64,000 bases of DNA, taken from assembly GCA_028293625.1 (NCBI GenBank), contig JAQGOL010000040.1, forward strand, positions 179,694 to 243,693, given 5' to 3'. Below the pieces are notes generated by a model. It saw nothing but the letters and a program-made list of their open reading frames with translations, was not told the origin of the DNA and made no database searches. The translations under genes and the position numbers were made by a program. The stretch is from Chthoniobacteraceae bacterium. Its GTDB lineage: Bacteria > Verrucomicrobiota > Verrucomicrobiia > Chthoniobacterales > Chthoniobacteraceae. Of the stretch, positions 46,587 through 55,406 are shown piece by piece; position 1 is the stretch's first letter; each line of letters opens with the position of its first letter.

Positions 46587-47653
46587 ATCCGCGTAAATTC
46601 CTCAACTTCTGCGGCACCAAACCGGGCATTTTTATTGTGGGCCTGCTGATCCTCGCCATCGGACTATTAATCGCAAATACCCAACGGAAACGAGTGACCC
46701 CACGCGACGGATTCCAGGCAAAGCCCGGCACCGCCGAGGAAAAGCCGCAGTTGCTTGAAACCGTTACCCGCGCGATGGTTCCGTTCCGTCCTCCAGGTGA
46801 CGAACCGGCAAAAGCGACACCGATCGCACAAAAAAAACCGACGCAGGCACCCATCGTAAAGCCGCCTCCACTTACGCTCGTTGCTGAAACGGTGGTAACC
46901 AAGCCGAAACCAAAGGAGCGGAGCGCCGACTTTGCTCCATTCGGCCGGCTGATTCCTTGCAAGCTGATCGTCACGGTCGATTCCTCAACGATCAACACAC
47001 CGATCATCGGACTCGTCACCGGCGACGTGTATCATCATGGCAGACTTCTGATCCCGGCAGGCACGGAAGTTCACGGCACGGCGCAAATCGATCGCGTGAG
47101 GGAGCGGATTGCAAGTAACCGGCGTTGGATTCTCGTGTGGCAAACCGGAGAAGAACTCCATGTCAGCGGTCTTGCGCTCGATCGTGAGCACGACCAGAAC
47201 GGCGAAGACTGGGGTATTACCGACGGAAGCGCCGGTCTGCGCGGCCGCTTGATCGAGCGGGATGACTACGCCGAAATCAAACTGTTCGCCGCAACACTCC
47301 TCTCGGGCGCCACCGAGGCGCTTACCGAGAAGCGGTCTTTCGCTTTCGGCACTTATGCGCTTCCGAGCTTGCAAAACGCACCGCTCCAGGGTGCCCAGGC
47401 AGTACTCGACCGCTACGCCCAGCAGATCGAGCAGACTATCGAGCGTGACGGTTTCTATGTCCGGGTAGCAGCCGGCAAACAATTTTACCTGTACATCACC
47501 CAACCTATCGACCGTGCCGACGCGAAAGTTGCCGGCGTTGCAATCGGAACGGAGCCAGCTGGGAAAAGCGCCTCATCCCAGGACGAAGCGGCACTCAACT
47601 CCATTTCGTTGCGGAACTCGCGCATCGCCGAGGAGCACGCGTCGCAACAATAG
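46583..47653 (+). CDS. virB10: VirB10/TrbI-like energy-sensing core protein
   Basis: A 356-residue protein: short cytoplasmic start, one span (FIVGLLILAIGLLIA), a long Pro/Lys-rich periplasmic linker (about 40-125) and a C-terminal beta barrel (LIPCKLIVTVDSSTINTPII, LLIPAGTEVHGTAQID, ending in QFYLYITQPID). This is the classic TrbI layout. The start at 46583 overlaps the virB9 stop (ATGA); the longer upstream frame is a shadow over virB9. Confidence 0.88.
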   Translation: MNPRKFLNFCGTKPGIFIVGLLILAIGLLIANTQRKRVTPRDGFQAKPGTAEEKPQLLETVTRAMVPFRPPGDEPAKATPIAQKKPTQAPIVKPPPLTLVAETVVTKPKPKERSADFAPFGRLIPCKLIVTVDSSTINTPIIGLVTGDVYHHGRLLIPAGTEVHGTAQIDRVRERIASNRRWILVWQTGEELHVSGLALDREHDQNGEDWGITDGSAGLRGRLIERDDYAEIKLFAATLLSGATEALTEKRSFAFGTYALPSLQNAPLQGAQAVLDRYAQQIEQTIERDGFYVRVAAGKQFYLYITQPIDRADAKVAGVAIGTEPAGKSASSQDEAALNSISLRNSRIAEEHASQQ

Positions 47654-47658
47654 ACTTC

Positions 47659-48228
47659 ATGAAACTGATTCCATCGTTGCTGTTACTCACAGCCTACCTC
47701 AGCGGATGCGTGAGCAAACCCGCTCCAAAGATTGTAGTTGTTCCAGGTTCTGCGCGATCCGAGGCATTGAAGAGCACCTCCGGCATCCGTTATTCCGAAC
47801 GCATCGCGGAGTATCGATTTGGACGTTACATTGATCCGGCAGATCGTTCTACAATGCACGAGGCGCATCCCGTCTACCGGATCGAACGCCCCGCGAAATG
47901 GGACACACGTCCAAACAACGGAGGAGCCCGATTCGCCGTCACCCGAGAATCTGCCGTTCAGCCTGTCGTGTCAAACGACGCCGCCATAGCTGAGTTCAAC
48001 AAACAGAAAGCCGCGACCCGCGCCTTTACCGAACAAGCGGAATCTTTGAACCAGCGGCTTTCGGGACTCGCCCAGGCAATGAATGAAACCCGGCGGGTTA
48101 CCCAGCAGGGGCCGCGTATTGAAAAGGAAATCGACGCGCTCAAAAGCCGGCTCAGCGCAATCGAGGCACAAAAGGCGCCTGTACCACCCGTCGCCAAGGT
48201 CAACCAAGCTGCCGAGGAAAACTGGTGA
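47659..48228 (+). CDS. T4SS-operon lipoprotein with coiled coil
   Basis: A 189-residue protein with lipobox YLSGC (signal MKLIPSLLLLTAYLSGC). The middle is beta-like (IRYSERIAEYRFGRYIDPAD), and the C-terminal half is a coiled coil (FNKQKAATRAFTEQAESLNQ). It lies 5 bp after virB10 and is probably the VirB7-equivalent or an entry-exclusion lipoprotein. Family not recognised. Confidence 0.7.
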   Translation: MKLIPSLLLLTAYLSGCVSKPAPKIVVVPGSARSEALKSTSGIRYSERIAEYRFGRYIDPADRSTMHEAHPVYRIERPAKWDTRPNNGGARFAVTRESAVQPVVSNDAAIAEFNKQKAATRAFTEQAESLNQRLSGLAQAMNETRRVTQQGPRIEKEIDALKSRLSAIEAQKAPVPPVAKVNQAAEENW

Positions 48229-48266
48229 CGCAATTTTTCAGTCAGAAGAAATCAAACCAAAATAAC

Positions 48267-48470
48267 ATGCCAAAAAGCGCACTTATCAACGTCCCCGACG
48301 AGACGGTCACGCGGTACGTCGAAGCAAACGAGGAGATCGAACGTCGCCTTGGAAAAGCGCCAGGAGCCGAGTTCCTGATGGCGCTTGCCGTCGAGCGGGA
48401 AAATCCGGCGGAAATCGCCGAGACCTTCACCGAAACCATCATCCAAAATCTGCGCGAGGAAGGCGCATAA
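48267..48470 (+). CDS. Small acidic protein of the T4SS operon
   Basis: A 67-residue helical protein (VTRYVEANEEIERRLGKAPG, VERENPAEIAETFTETII). The ATG at 48267 is favoured; the frame is open to 48225, overlapping the lipoprotein. It lies between the lipoprotein and a 123-residue gene. Not recognised. Confidence 0.55.
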   Translation: MPKSALINVPDETVTRYVEANEEIERRLGKAPGAEFLMALAVERENPAEIAETFTETIIQNLREEGA

Positions 48471-48487
48471 CCGAGGAAACCAAACTT

Positions 48488-48859
48488 ATGATTAAAGGAA
48501 AACCTCAGCCCGAGAACAACGGCTCCGATGTCCGGCAGAACCCGGAAATCAACGCCAAGATCGACGCCTATATTCAGGCTAACCCAAAGCGCTGGGAATA
48601 TATCCAGGGACTGACTCCGGAGCGGATGGCACGCACCATTGTCCTTCAGGATATTCAGAAACAGGAGCGCACGGAACGGATGCGGAATAGCGTTCTCAAG
48701 AAAATCGAGGAAGATCCCGAAGTAAAGCAGGCTTACCAGACGTTGGTGAAGAACCTGCCTGAAGATCAACGGCAGAAGGTCATCGCCACTCTCGCGCTGA
48801 GTGCCCAGCGTGCACAGCAGCGCGGGCAGGCGCAATCGCAGCCTGCACAGCAGGTATAA
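48488..48859 (+). CDS. Helical 123-residue protein, last gene of the T4SS operon
   Basis: A soluble, charged, helical protein (INAKIDAYIQANPKRWEYIQ, PERMARTIVLQDIQKQERTE) with a Gln-rich end (QQRGQAQSQPAQQV). AGGA lies 8 bp before the ATG. Its 3' end is duplicated at 49963-50086 and, for the last few codons, at about 53069. Not recognised. Confidence 0.65.
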   Translation: MIKGKPQPENNGSDVRQNPEINAKIDAYIQANPKRWEYIQGLTPERMARTIVLQDIQKQERTERMRNSVLKKIEEDPEVKQAYQTLVKNLPEDQRQKVIATLALSAQRAQQRGQAQSQPAQQV

Positions 48860-48992
48860 GCCCGCAGCCCGCCGCACATGAAGACTCCGGGGCTGGCCTC
48901 CGCGCAAAGGGTTGCGCTCCTGCCATCCCCGGAGACTTCACGTCCCCCCTTCCCTACGACATCGCCGCTCAATCGCGGCCATGTCGATGTTG
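48840..48992. repeat. Structured dispersed repeat, copy 1
   Basis: About 150 bp, matched at 50067-50216 and 53069-53220. It folds into two hairpins. The first has arms TGAAGACTCCGGGG (48879-48892) and CCCCGGAGACTTCA (48927-48940) with an inner GCGCAA-AGGG-TTGCGC stem. The second has CGACAT/ATGTCG (48958-48986) with an inner CCGC/GCGG. Copies 1 and 2 show compensating arm changes (GGC/GCC against GGCG/CGCC). Confidence 0.75.
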
Positions 48993-49189
48993 GCCCCCAG
49001 TCAGGGAGCACGCAGCACCCGCGGTTCATGCGCCATTGCGCTGTGCCCACAACCATTTGCCCGGTCACGAGCTTTCGGAAGAGTTCAACGCACAGATCCG
49101 GCGCTAATGTGCGGTATTGCGAACGATCCACCAGCTGGAGCCAGGAAGATGGGCTTGCTGAGCTCCGCTTAAGGTGTCACATTGAGCAC

Positions 49190-49432
49190 ATGGTCGAGAT
49201 TTCCATTCGTGAATTGCATATGAAAACCGGAGATTGGGTGAGAAAGGCCGCTCATGCCGACGGAATCGTGATCATGGAACGCGGTCAACCAGTAGCGAAA
49301 ATCGTGCCGTTCGTGAAAGATGACCAAGGGATTACCTTTGCAAATCGAATTTTGCTACCTGGATTTTCAGATCTTCCAAAAATCGGTCATGATTCAGGCA
49401 ACTACATTTCCGAAGATCGGGAGCGCGCGTGA
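49190..49432 (+). CDS. vapB: Phd/YefM-type antitoxin
   Basis: An 80-residue protein: MVEISIRELHMKTGDWVRKA, then IMERGQPVAKIVPF, the Phd/YefM DNA-binding fold. The C-terminal tail should wrap the toxin. The ATG at 49190 is chosen; the upstream open frame covers repeat copy 1. The toxin start overlaps its stop as GTGA. The pair appears intact, unlike the other toxin-antitoxin remnants in this window. Confidence 0.82.
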   Translation: MVEISIRELHMKTGDWVRKAAHADGIVIMERGQPVAKIVPFVKDDQGITFANRILLPGFSDLPKIGHDSGNYISEDRERA

Positions 49433-49869
49433 TCTATTTCGATACTGCGTATGTGGCGAAGTGCTATCTTAACGAACAAGGCAGCGATGAGGTGCGTACG
49501 TTGGCCAAGCGGCACGGACGAGTGGCATGCTGTATTTTCGGACGCTTGGAACTAGCGGCCACATTTCATCGGAACTTCCGGGAAGGAAAAATCACGGCTG
49601 CACAGCGCGATCTTATATTTCTTCAACTCCAGGCCGATGAAGCGAACCACCTCTGGACCTGGCTGCCGATGACAGCGGACCTTCTGCTTGGAACGGCAAG
49701 TCGGTTCGGAGAATTTGATTCCTCCACCTATCTGCGCGCTGCTGACGCCCTGCACCTGGCTTGTGCGGCTGAAAATAACTTCAAGGAGATCTTCAGCAAT
49801 GATCGCCACCTCCTGGGTGCTGCTGGCGTTTTCGGGATAAAGGGGCAAAACGTAATTTCCACAACTTGA
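49429..49869 (+). CDS. vapC: VapC-type PIN-domain toxin
   Basis: A 146-residue PIN ribonuclease starting with GTG. The four acidic residues expected at the metal site are present: D5 (MIYFDTAYV), E41 (GRLELAATF), D106 (RAADALHLA) and D125 (SNDRHLL). It overlaps the antitoxin gene by 4 bp. It should cleave RNA when free of its antitoxin and so stabilise the element. Confidence 0.85.
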   Translation: MIYFDTAYVAKCYLNEQGSDEVRTLAKRHGRVACCIFGRLELAATFHRNFREGKITAAQRDLIFLQLQADEANHLWTWLPMTADLLLGTASRFGEFDSSTYLRAADALHLACAAENNFKEIFSNDRHLLGAAGVFGIKGQNVISTT

Positions 49870-49962
49870 GCTGAAGCCTGCAATATCTCTCTGAGACTTC
49901 CATTCAGATAAGAACCAGCGAGATTCAACGCCCAGTGCCACGCCAACTGGCCGATTACTGGC

Positions 49963-50086
49963 CCAAGATCAGCGCCAGAAGGTCATCGCGACTCTGACGT
50001 TGAGCGCTCAGCGCGCATATCAGCGCGCATATCAGCGCGCATATCAGCGCGGCCAGGCACAGTCGCATCCTGCACAGCAGGTATAA
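49963..50086 (+). pseudogene. Duplicated 3' fragment of the 123-residue T4SS-operon gene
   Basis: This matches 48761-48859 in the same frame (QKVIATLTLSAQRA, ending GQAQSHPAQQV and TAA at 50084-50086). It has an added tandem 12-bp repeat GCGCGCATATCA x3 at 50011-50046 (Ala-Tyr-Gln-Arg repeats if read). It has no start or upstream coding part. It is followed by repeat copy 2, so the gene end and repeat were duplicated together. Confidence 0.7.
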
Positions 50087-50216
50087 GCCCGCCGCCTGCC
50101 GCGCGTGAAGACTCCGGGTCTGGCGTCCGCGCAAAGGGTTGCGCTCCCGCCATTTCCGGAGACTTCACGCCCCCCTTCCCTACGACATCGCCGCTCAACC
50201 GCGGCCATGTCGATGA
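50067..50216. repeat. Structured dispersed repeat, copy 2
   Basis: Same two-hairpin unit as copy 1: arms GTGAAGACTCCGG (50105-50117) and CCGGAGACTTCAC (50156-50168), inner GCGCAA/TTGCGC, then CGACAT/ATGTCG near 50183-50212. Confidence 0.75.
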
Positions 50217-50296
50217 TGTTCAGCAAGTAAGTAAGATAGGCAATCCAATCCGAAGGAGCGTCGGATTGGGTGGTATCGAGAGAGGATCAAACAGGA

Positions 50297-50572
50297 TTAC
50301 ACCTGCCGGTCATTCTGATAAGGCGGAATGATGATGATATTGGCCTTGGCGTCCAAGGCGCGCTCCACGATTTCCTCCGGTGTTAATTCGGGAATATCTG
50401 GGTTATGTGGAAAGCCGGAGGGCCAGTAGATCAGGTCCGTCCACGGCGCATATGGAACGGCGTTATGCAGCGACTGCAACATCTCGTCCATTTCATCTTC
50501 TGAACCCTCGGCAGCACAGAGCTTCTGCACGATACTCACGAGTTCCTCTTGGCTCAGGCTGCTGTTGCTCAT
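50297..50572 (-). CDS. Colicin/pyocin immunity-like protein, orphan
   Basis: A 91-residue acidic protein: LSQEELVSIVQKLCAAEGSE, a second helix DEMLQSLHNAVPY, the signature TDLIYWPSG, and a helix PEEIVERAL. These match in order the E-group colicin/S-pyocin DNase immunity fold (E-E-hLxxhxxI, then DLIYYP, then P-xx-IV). No bacteriocin nuclease gene is next to it. It may protect against nuclease bacteriocins or polymorphic toxins from other strains. Assignment from motif order only. Confidence 0.62.
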   Translation of the reverse strand: MSNSSLSQEELVSIVQKLCAAEGSEDEMDEMLQSLHNAVPYAPWTDLIYWPSGFPHNPDIPELTPEEIVERALDAKANIIIIPPYQNDRQV

Positions 50573-50618
50573 CTCAGTATGCTCGTCTCACGGGCACCGG
50601 AACTACAATACAATTTGA

Positions 50619-51053
50619 CTAGAGCGGATGGCACTTAGGTGCTGCCCAGTAGCCTGCATGTTCGAACCATTCTTTTACGTCCGATAGAAGAATTGCGTTT
50701 GTGGCTTTCACGATCGCGTTGTGAAGCTTGCAGCGGGTGCGTGCGGCGGCGGAGCGCACGGATTGCTTCATTTTGGAAAAACACTGCTCAATAGCATTGA
50801 AGTCTGGGGAGTAGGCCAGCAGGAAAATCATGTGTGCGCCGGCACCTTCAATGAGTAAGCTTACCGCTTCGGAGTCGTGGGTTTTACTGTTGTCGAGAAT
50901 AACGACATCGCCCTCGTGCAGTTCAGGCACTAGGCAGCGCTGAGCATCCTTGAGCGCCTCGATCCGCGAGACGTGCATCTCAATACCGTTATAAATTTGG
51001 CACTCGGGCTCCATGCAAAGGCGAACGTCGGTAGTCCGCCTTCGACCGATCAA
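50619..51053 (-). pseudogene. IS630-family transposase fragment (C-terminal DDE part)
   Basis: 144 codons carrying the second Asp (VVILDNSKTHDSEA) and the Glu motif (YSPDFNAIEQCFSKMKQSVR) of IS630/Tc1-type transposases. The N-terminal DNA-binding domain and the first Asp are missing, and the fragment ends abruptly near 51055 against the VOC gene region. A relic that cannot transpose. Confidence 0.8.
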
Positions 51054-51115
51054 AAATGAGACTTCGACAGTATGTAGAAGGTGGAATGATCATGGCGGCT
51101 GGCACTCGCGGCGAG

Positions 51116-51559
51116 TCAGGCGTTGGGGGAAACGGCTTGTTTACCATTGCTAGTTTTAGTTCTGTGGGGTGGCGTGACCAGCTCCACTTTATGCCCATCA
51201 GGATCGGCCACTACCGCTCTCCGGCCCCATTCGCTGTTGGAAGGTGGATGCACAACCAATCCGCCAGCCTCCACGAGCCCGTCCAAATAGGAATCAACAG
51301 CATCGACACTGAATCCGATCCGGACGCCAGTCGTTTCACCTGAATTCGAGCCTGCGGGATAAATCTCAAATACTGAGCCGTCCTGATACGGCTGCGCAGC
51401 AAGATGCTCCGGCCCGTTTCCGTGGCGATGACGCTCGAAATTAAGTCCCAGAACACGATAGAAGCGCTCGGACCGATCCAAATCTAAAGATCGGATCACA
51501 ACAAGGTTAAGTAGAGGCGGCGGTGCAAACACAGAAGGATATTTGAAGCGGACGTTCAA
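51116..51559 (-). CDS. VOC-family (glyoxalase/bleomycin-resistance-like) protein
   Basis: A 147-residue protein with VOC beta-alpha-beta-beta-beta units: LNLVVIRSLDLDRSERFYRV, VFEIYP, VRIGFSVDAVDSYLDGLVEA, and the metal-site strand VVADPDGHKVELV. Function of individual VOC proteins cannot be set from sequence; isomerase, dioxygenase or antibiotic sequestration are possible. The first few residues are uncertain. Confidence 0.78.
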   Translation of the reverse strand: MNVRFKYPSVFAPPPLLNLVVIRSLDLDRSERFYRVLGLNFERHRHGNGPEHLAAQPYQDGSVFEIYPAGSNSGETTGVRIGFSVDAVDSYLDGLVEAGGLVVHPPSNSEWGRRAVVADPDGHKVELVTPPHRTKTSNGKQAVSPNA

Positions 51560-51699
51560 GCACGAGGCCCGGCTGACCGGGAGCGCACACTCAATGCAGG
51601 ACTGAGGTTGGAGTTGAGTAGGACCATTCGAACTCGGGGCGGGTCAGTCGTTGCATCTCCATGCGCTTGTTATCCCCTTCGTTTTGGGTCATTGCAATG

Positions 51700-52185
51700 T
51701 TAACCGCGGACCGCCGCCTCAATTGCAGCGACGTCGATCTTTTGCATTGTCATCATCGCGTCAAATGCCCGTTTGGCGGCGGCGCGGTCCGGACCGGTGA
51801 ACGCCTTCGTCAGGGCGGTCGGCGTAATCTGCCAGCTAATCCCCCATTTGTCCCTGCACCAGCCACAATCGCTCTCAGTGCCGCCGTTTCCGACAATAGC
51901 TTCCCAATAGCGATCTGTCTCAGCCTGATCATCGGTTGCCACCTGAAATGAGAATGCCCAGTTGTGCTCAACACCGGGCCCGCCGTTGAGTCCAATGCAG
52001 GGAATTCCCATCACGGTAAACTCGACGGTCAACACTTCGCCTTCTTTGCAGGATGGATTGTCACCCGGCGCTTGATGCACCGCTTCGACGGAGGAATTGG
52101 GAAAAGTCGCGGCGTAAAAACGTGCCGCGGTTTCGGCGTCGCGATCGAACCATAGACAGATTGTGTTCTTTGCTGGATTCGTCAT
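51700..52185 (-). CDS. PhnB-like VOC protein (3-demethylubiquinone methyltransferase-like fold)
   Basis: A 161-residue protein starting MTNPAKNTICLWFDRDAETA. It carries the family marks AARFYAATFPNSSV, EFTVMGIPCIGLNGGP and CGWCRDKWGISWQITP. The start at 52185 is preferred to an upstream ATG. PhnB-like proteins of this kind are common and of unproved function; they are often annotated as methyltransferases but lack a SAM fold. A typical chromosomal-cargo gene. Confidence 0.8.
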   Translation of the reverse strand: MTNPAKNTICLWFDRDAETAARFYAATFPNSSVEAVHQAPGDNPSCKEGEVLTVEFTVMGIPCIGLNGGPGVEHNWAFSFQVATDDQAETDRYWEAIVGNGGTESDCGWCRDKWGISWQITPTALTKAFTGPDRAAAKRAFDAMMTMQKIDVAAIEAAVRG

Positions 52186-52382
52186 ATGAGGGTATCGGGT
52201 TGAGTTGTTTATTCGGATAACATTCAAGCTGTGCCAACACCAAGACAGGAGTGAACGTGGATACGGAATGGTGGGTAGCAGTTATGGAAAGCGAAGGCAA
52301 TGCAGCCGGAGCGGTTAAGCAAAGAAGTTCGATGGTGCTCTTCACGCTTTCAATACTTTACTGAAAGGCTTTAGATCGTCAC

Positions 52383-52785
52383 ATGGCATATAGAGAACTA
52401 TGTAAAGCAATGCATGCAGCAGGATGGTTCTCGAATCCGATCGCGGTAGCAAGATTCGAGAAAAAATATCTCAGACCCCCTGGTCAACAGGATATGTCAA
52501 CGCTTGAGGATTTTCTTCGTGACAGCGAAACATACAAAACCTTTGCAATCTCGTCGCAACCACCTCGTTTCGGAGATGAAACTTCCACTTCGGTGACGCT
52601 GAGCTATCATGGAGCCGGCAAGTCGAACCGCCCTGAAGTCGGCATCATCAATGATGAAGTTAGGTATGGTGATGTGTGTCCATCCAAAGGACAAAATGCG
52701 TCTCGTGGGATTTGTGACTGACTTCCCGGTGGGAACGCTTATTTGGCACCGCAAGACTGTAGAAAACCTTGATATCCAAAGCTGA
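52383..52785 (+). pseudogene. Possible frameshifted hypothetical gene
   Basis: The first frame (from 52383) looks protein-like to about 52665 (VARFEKKYLRPPG, VTLSYHGAG) and then ends at 52721. The next frame continues VHPKDKMRLVGFVTDFPVGT to a stop at 52783-52785. A single indel near 52665 would join them. No family is recognised, so this is a weak call. A further small frame at 52834-53055 is not supported. Confidence 0.35.
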
Positions 52786-53068
52786 ACGTTGGAATAGATC
52801 AGCTCAGTCAGCACGTTTCATACGCCCGCATTCATGGTGGACGGTGACATCAAGGTCAAAACTGCTATCAAAGGAAGTGCTCCGAAATGGAAGCGCGGTT
52901 ACGATGTTCACGGAAATGCCCATGTTCACGAAGCCGTGAAACATGCGGAAATCGTGAACATTGGGCACAAATTGAGCCGTGCTGTGGCAAAAGCGTCGGA
53001 AGCGAAACCGTGCGAATTCCTGGGAGTATCGTGGAATGCGCTTTTTGATCTATAGCAAATAGACACAT

Positions 53069-53220
53069 TCGCAGCCTGCACGTCGGATATAAGCCCCTCG
53101 CCCGCCGCACGTGAAGACTCCGGGGCTGGTTTTCGCGCAAAGGATTACGCTCCTGCCATACCCGGAAACTTCGTGCCCCCCTTTCCTCCGGCATCGCCGC
53201 TCATCCGCGGCCATGTTGAT
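53069..53220. repeat. Structured dispersed repeat, copy 3 (diverged)
   Basis: It aligns with copies 1 and 2 from gcagcctgcac through the two hairpins, with more mismatches in the arms (GAAGACTCCGGG against CCCGGAAACTTC). Like copy 1 it begins at the last codons of the T4SS-operon end gene. Confidence 0.68.
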
Positions 53221-53356
53221 GGCGTCAAGGTGAGGCGCTGGAATCGGCGGATAACTGCTGGCATAAGCATGAGGCGCCCGCTGCAAGAGCCAGGAAACTT
53301 ATCTGCGGAAGAGTATCCAGTTGATTTCACCGAGTGCGCTCCAATACTCGCACATT

Positions 53357-53932
53357 ATGGAAATCGCCCTCGAGAGTCGCCGCAAGAGCGAAGCGACTCT
53401 CCAGAAATATTATCCCAATGCATGCGTGATCGATGTTACCTCCAAAGGTGAACAGCCATGGGTGAAGTTTAGCCCGTTCTTCCCCCATGGTGGGATCCCG
53501 GTCCCGTTTTCATCCGATATGACCGCGACCTCCGTCGAGGGAATATGGCAAGCTCTCAAGGTATTCGAAACCACGGATGTCGATTCCTCAAAACTTCAGA
53601 TCACGAACATGGTTGGGTTGAAAAGGACGGTTCGTCGCAACGGCCGGATTCTTGGGCATCGTGCCGGTTTGAATGGCACCACGCTACTCTCATACCGCGA
53701 TGCCAGGCTTCAGATATATCTGCCGTCGTATCGGTGGGTCCTTGACCATTGCCTGCAGGCCGAAGTCCGGGAATTGAAAAATTTGGCAGCTAGTCGCGAG
53801 GTTGTCCTTCTTGATTTCGAAACCAACTGTGACGTCGACGACATTTCACGACCGCTGTCGCATGCAGGTTTGGTTGCCGCATACCTGGCCGGCACATGGC
53901 CTTCCGACTCTGCTACTCGGCCGACTCAATGA
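53357..53932 (+). CDS. Conserved-looking protein of unknown function
   Basis: A 191-residue protein from the ATG at 53357 (MEIALESRRKSEATLQKYYP). Folded-looking segments are ACVIDVTSKGEQPWVKFSPF and SYRDARLQIYLPSYRWVLDH, ending HAGLVAAYLAG. Composition is that of a soluble alpha/beta protein. I recall similar bacterial proteins without known role but cannot name the family safely. It lies 105 bp before the phosphoesterase gene. Confidence 0.65.
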   Translation: MEIALESRRKSEATLQKYYPNACVIDVTSKGEQPWVKFSPFFPHGGIPVPFSSDMTATSVEGIWQALKVFETTDVDSSKLQITNMVGLKRTVRRNGRILGHRAGLNGTTLLSYRDARLQIYLPSYRWVLDHCLQAEVRELKNLAASREVVLLDFETNCDVDDISRPLSHAGLVAAYLAGTWPSDSATRPTQ

Positions 53933-54037
53933 GAGGAGTGCGTTCCACGCGGACGATTGCATTTCGATCGACAGCGCTCGCTTCTTGTACGCTTTTCATC
54001 GCAGTCGGAACACAAAATAGCCGCCGCGGCTCCTTTT

Positions 54038-54784
54038 ATGCGACTTCATGTGATTAGCGACTTACATCAGGAATTCGGCGAAATCGATGTGCCCGCCGTC
54101 AATTGCGACTGCGTAGTTATCGCCGGAGATGTTTCCACGAAGCACCATGGACTCGATTGGATCCTGCGTAGGTTTCCCGAGTTGCCGGTCATCTACATTT
54201 GCGGCAATCATGAGTTCTATGGGGACAAGCTCCCGCGGCTTACGGATCGCCTGCGTGACAAGGCCCGCGGAACAAACGTGCATTTCCTTGAGAACGACTC
54301 CGTCACGATTGGCGGTGTGCATTTTTTCGGTTGCACCTTGTGGACGGACATGGCCTTGCACGGTGACCGGATGGCTGGGGCGGCGGAAGCCAACAGCGTC
54401 ATGAACGACTACAAGAGGGTTCGGAACTCTGCGCAATTCTACAAGCGCCTTTCAGCCGGAGGCACACGCCGGCAGCACATTGCTTCGCTCGAAGCCCTGC
54501 GGCAGTTCTTTGCGTCGCACCAACCGGAGAATTCGGTGATGGTCACCCATCACGCGCCTTCCATACGCTCGTTGCCGGAGCATCGACACTCAGAACTCAT
54601 CAGTTGCGCCTATGCTTCCCGGCTTGAAGGATTCATCGAGGAACATCGGCCCCAACTCTGGATTCACGGGCACATTCACCACAGCCAGGATTACTATATT
54701 GGCGACACTCGGATCCGTGCCTACCCTGCCGAACCAAATCCCGGCTTCGTGCCGGATCTCACCGTCGACCTCACCAGATCCTGA
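54038..54784 (+). CDS. Calcineurin-like metallophosphoesterase
   Basis: A 248-residue protein with the metal motifs in order: VISDLHQEF (D-x-H), VVIAGDVS (GD), CGNHEFY (GNHE), MVTHHAPS (H) and WIHGHIHH (GHxH). The start at 54038 (MRLHVISD) is preferred because motif I then sits at residues 6-10. It hydrolyses phosphomonoesters or diesters; the substrate is unknown. Intact. Confidence 0.87.
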   Translation: MRLHVISDLHQEFGEIDVPAVNCDCVVIAGDVSTKHHGLDWILRRFPELPVIYICGNHEFYGDKLPRLTDRLRDKARGTNVHFLENDSVTIGGVHFFGCTLWTDMALHGDRMAGAAEANSVMNDYKRVRNSAQFYKRLSAGGTRRQHIASLEALRQFFASHQPENSVMVTHHAPSIRSLPEHRHSELISCAYASRLEGFIEEHRPQLWIHGHIHHSQDYYIGDTRIRAYPAEPNPGFVPDLTVDLTRS

Positions 54785-54932
54785 CAGAACCTTGCGCGGT
54801 GGCAAATCAGCAAGTGGAATGGCCTGCAGCTCTGCAGGTCAACGCATGCCGCAGTCACCGCCCGAGCGTCCGGTTTCACCAGGCTTCCCTGCCACGCACA
54901 GGCTGCACCAACTAAAAATAAAAACGTCTGAA

Positions 54933-55406
54933 ATGGAACCGCTTACCCGAAGAATCGTTCTTCGCATTTACACCGAGAAACAGGATCAGGTGGTGGCGTT
55001 CTATGGCGATCTCGTGGGCCTGCGAATAGCCAAGGACGTCACTCTCATAACCGGCGAGCGATGGGTAGCACTTGTCAAGCATGACAATATTGGCGTGCAG
55101 TTTCATATTCATCCGTGCCCGCCCCGGATTATTCCGCGACCATTTCACGCGGAGCTGAGTATCGGCTCCGGAGAATATGATGCCGCAAGGAAGCGCTTCC
55201 AAGACGCAGGCTACTCGATTAGAGAGTTTACCCTGCCGTATGCGGATGGTTTCAGCATTGATGACCCTGTCGGGAATGAAATCACTTTGTCATGGTGGGG
55301 CGAGCTGGAACACGATGAGGAATACGGTTGGGATTCCCAGTTTTTGGATTACGATAATTGCGCGGCACCGGCAAAAAGAGATGTAAACATGCCTAACGTC
55401 CTGTGA
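54933..55406 (+). CDS. VOC-family protein
   Basis: A 157-residue protein: VLRIYTEKQDQVVAFYGDLV, GVQFHIH, FHAELSIGSGEYDAARKRFQ and the strand FSIDDPVGNEITLSWWGELE. This is a glyoxalase-fold protein. The longer frame to 54612 overlaps the phosphoesterase and is not used. Substrate unknown. Confidence 0.72.
   Translation: MEPLTRRIVLRIYTEKQDQVVAFYGDLVGLRIAKDVTLITGERWVALVKHDNIGVQFHIHPCPPRIIPRPFHAELSIGSGEYDAARKRFQDAGYSIREFTLPYADGFSIDDPVGNEITLSWWGELEHDEEYGWDSQFLDYDNCAAPAKRDVNMPNVL

Noticed and set aside
48242-48907. Minus-strand frame of 221 codons over the end of the T4SS operon
   Set aside because: Antisense to two small plus-strand genes and repeat copy 1; similar minus frames at the other repeat copies simply reflect the repeat.
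52834-53055. 73-codon plus-strand frame before repeat copy 3
   Set aside because: No ribosome site, no recognisable fold, and much of it is a palindromic-looking stretch around CATGTTCACG/CGTGAAACATG.
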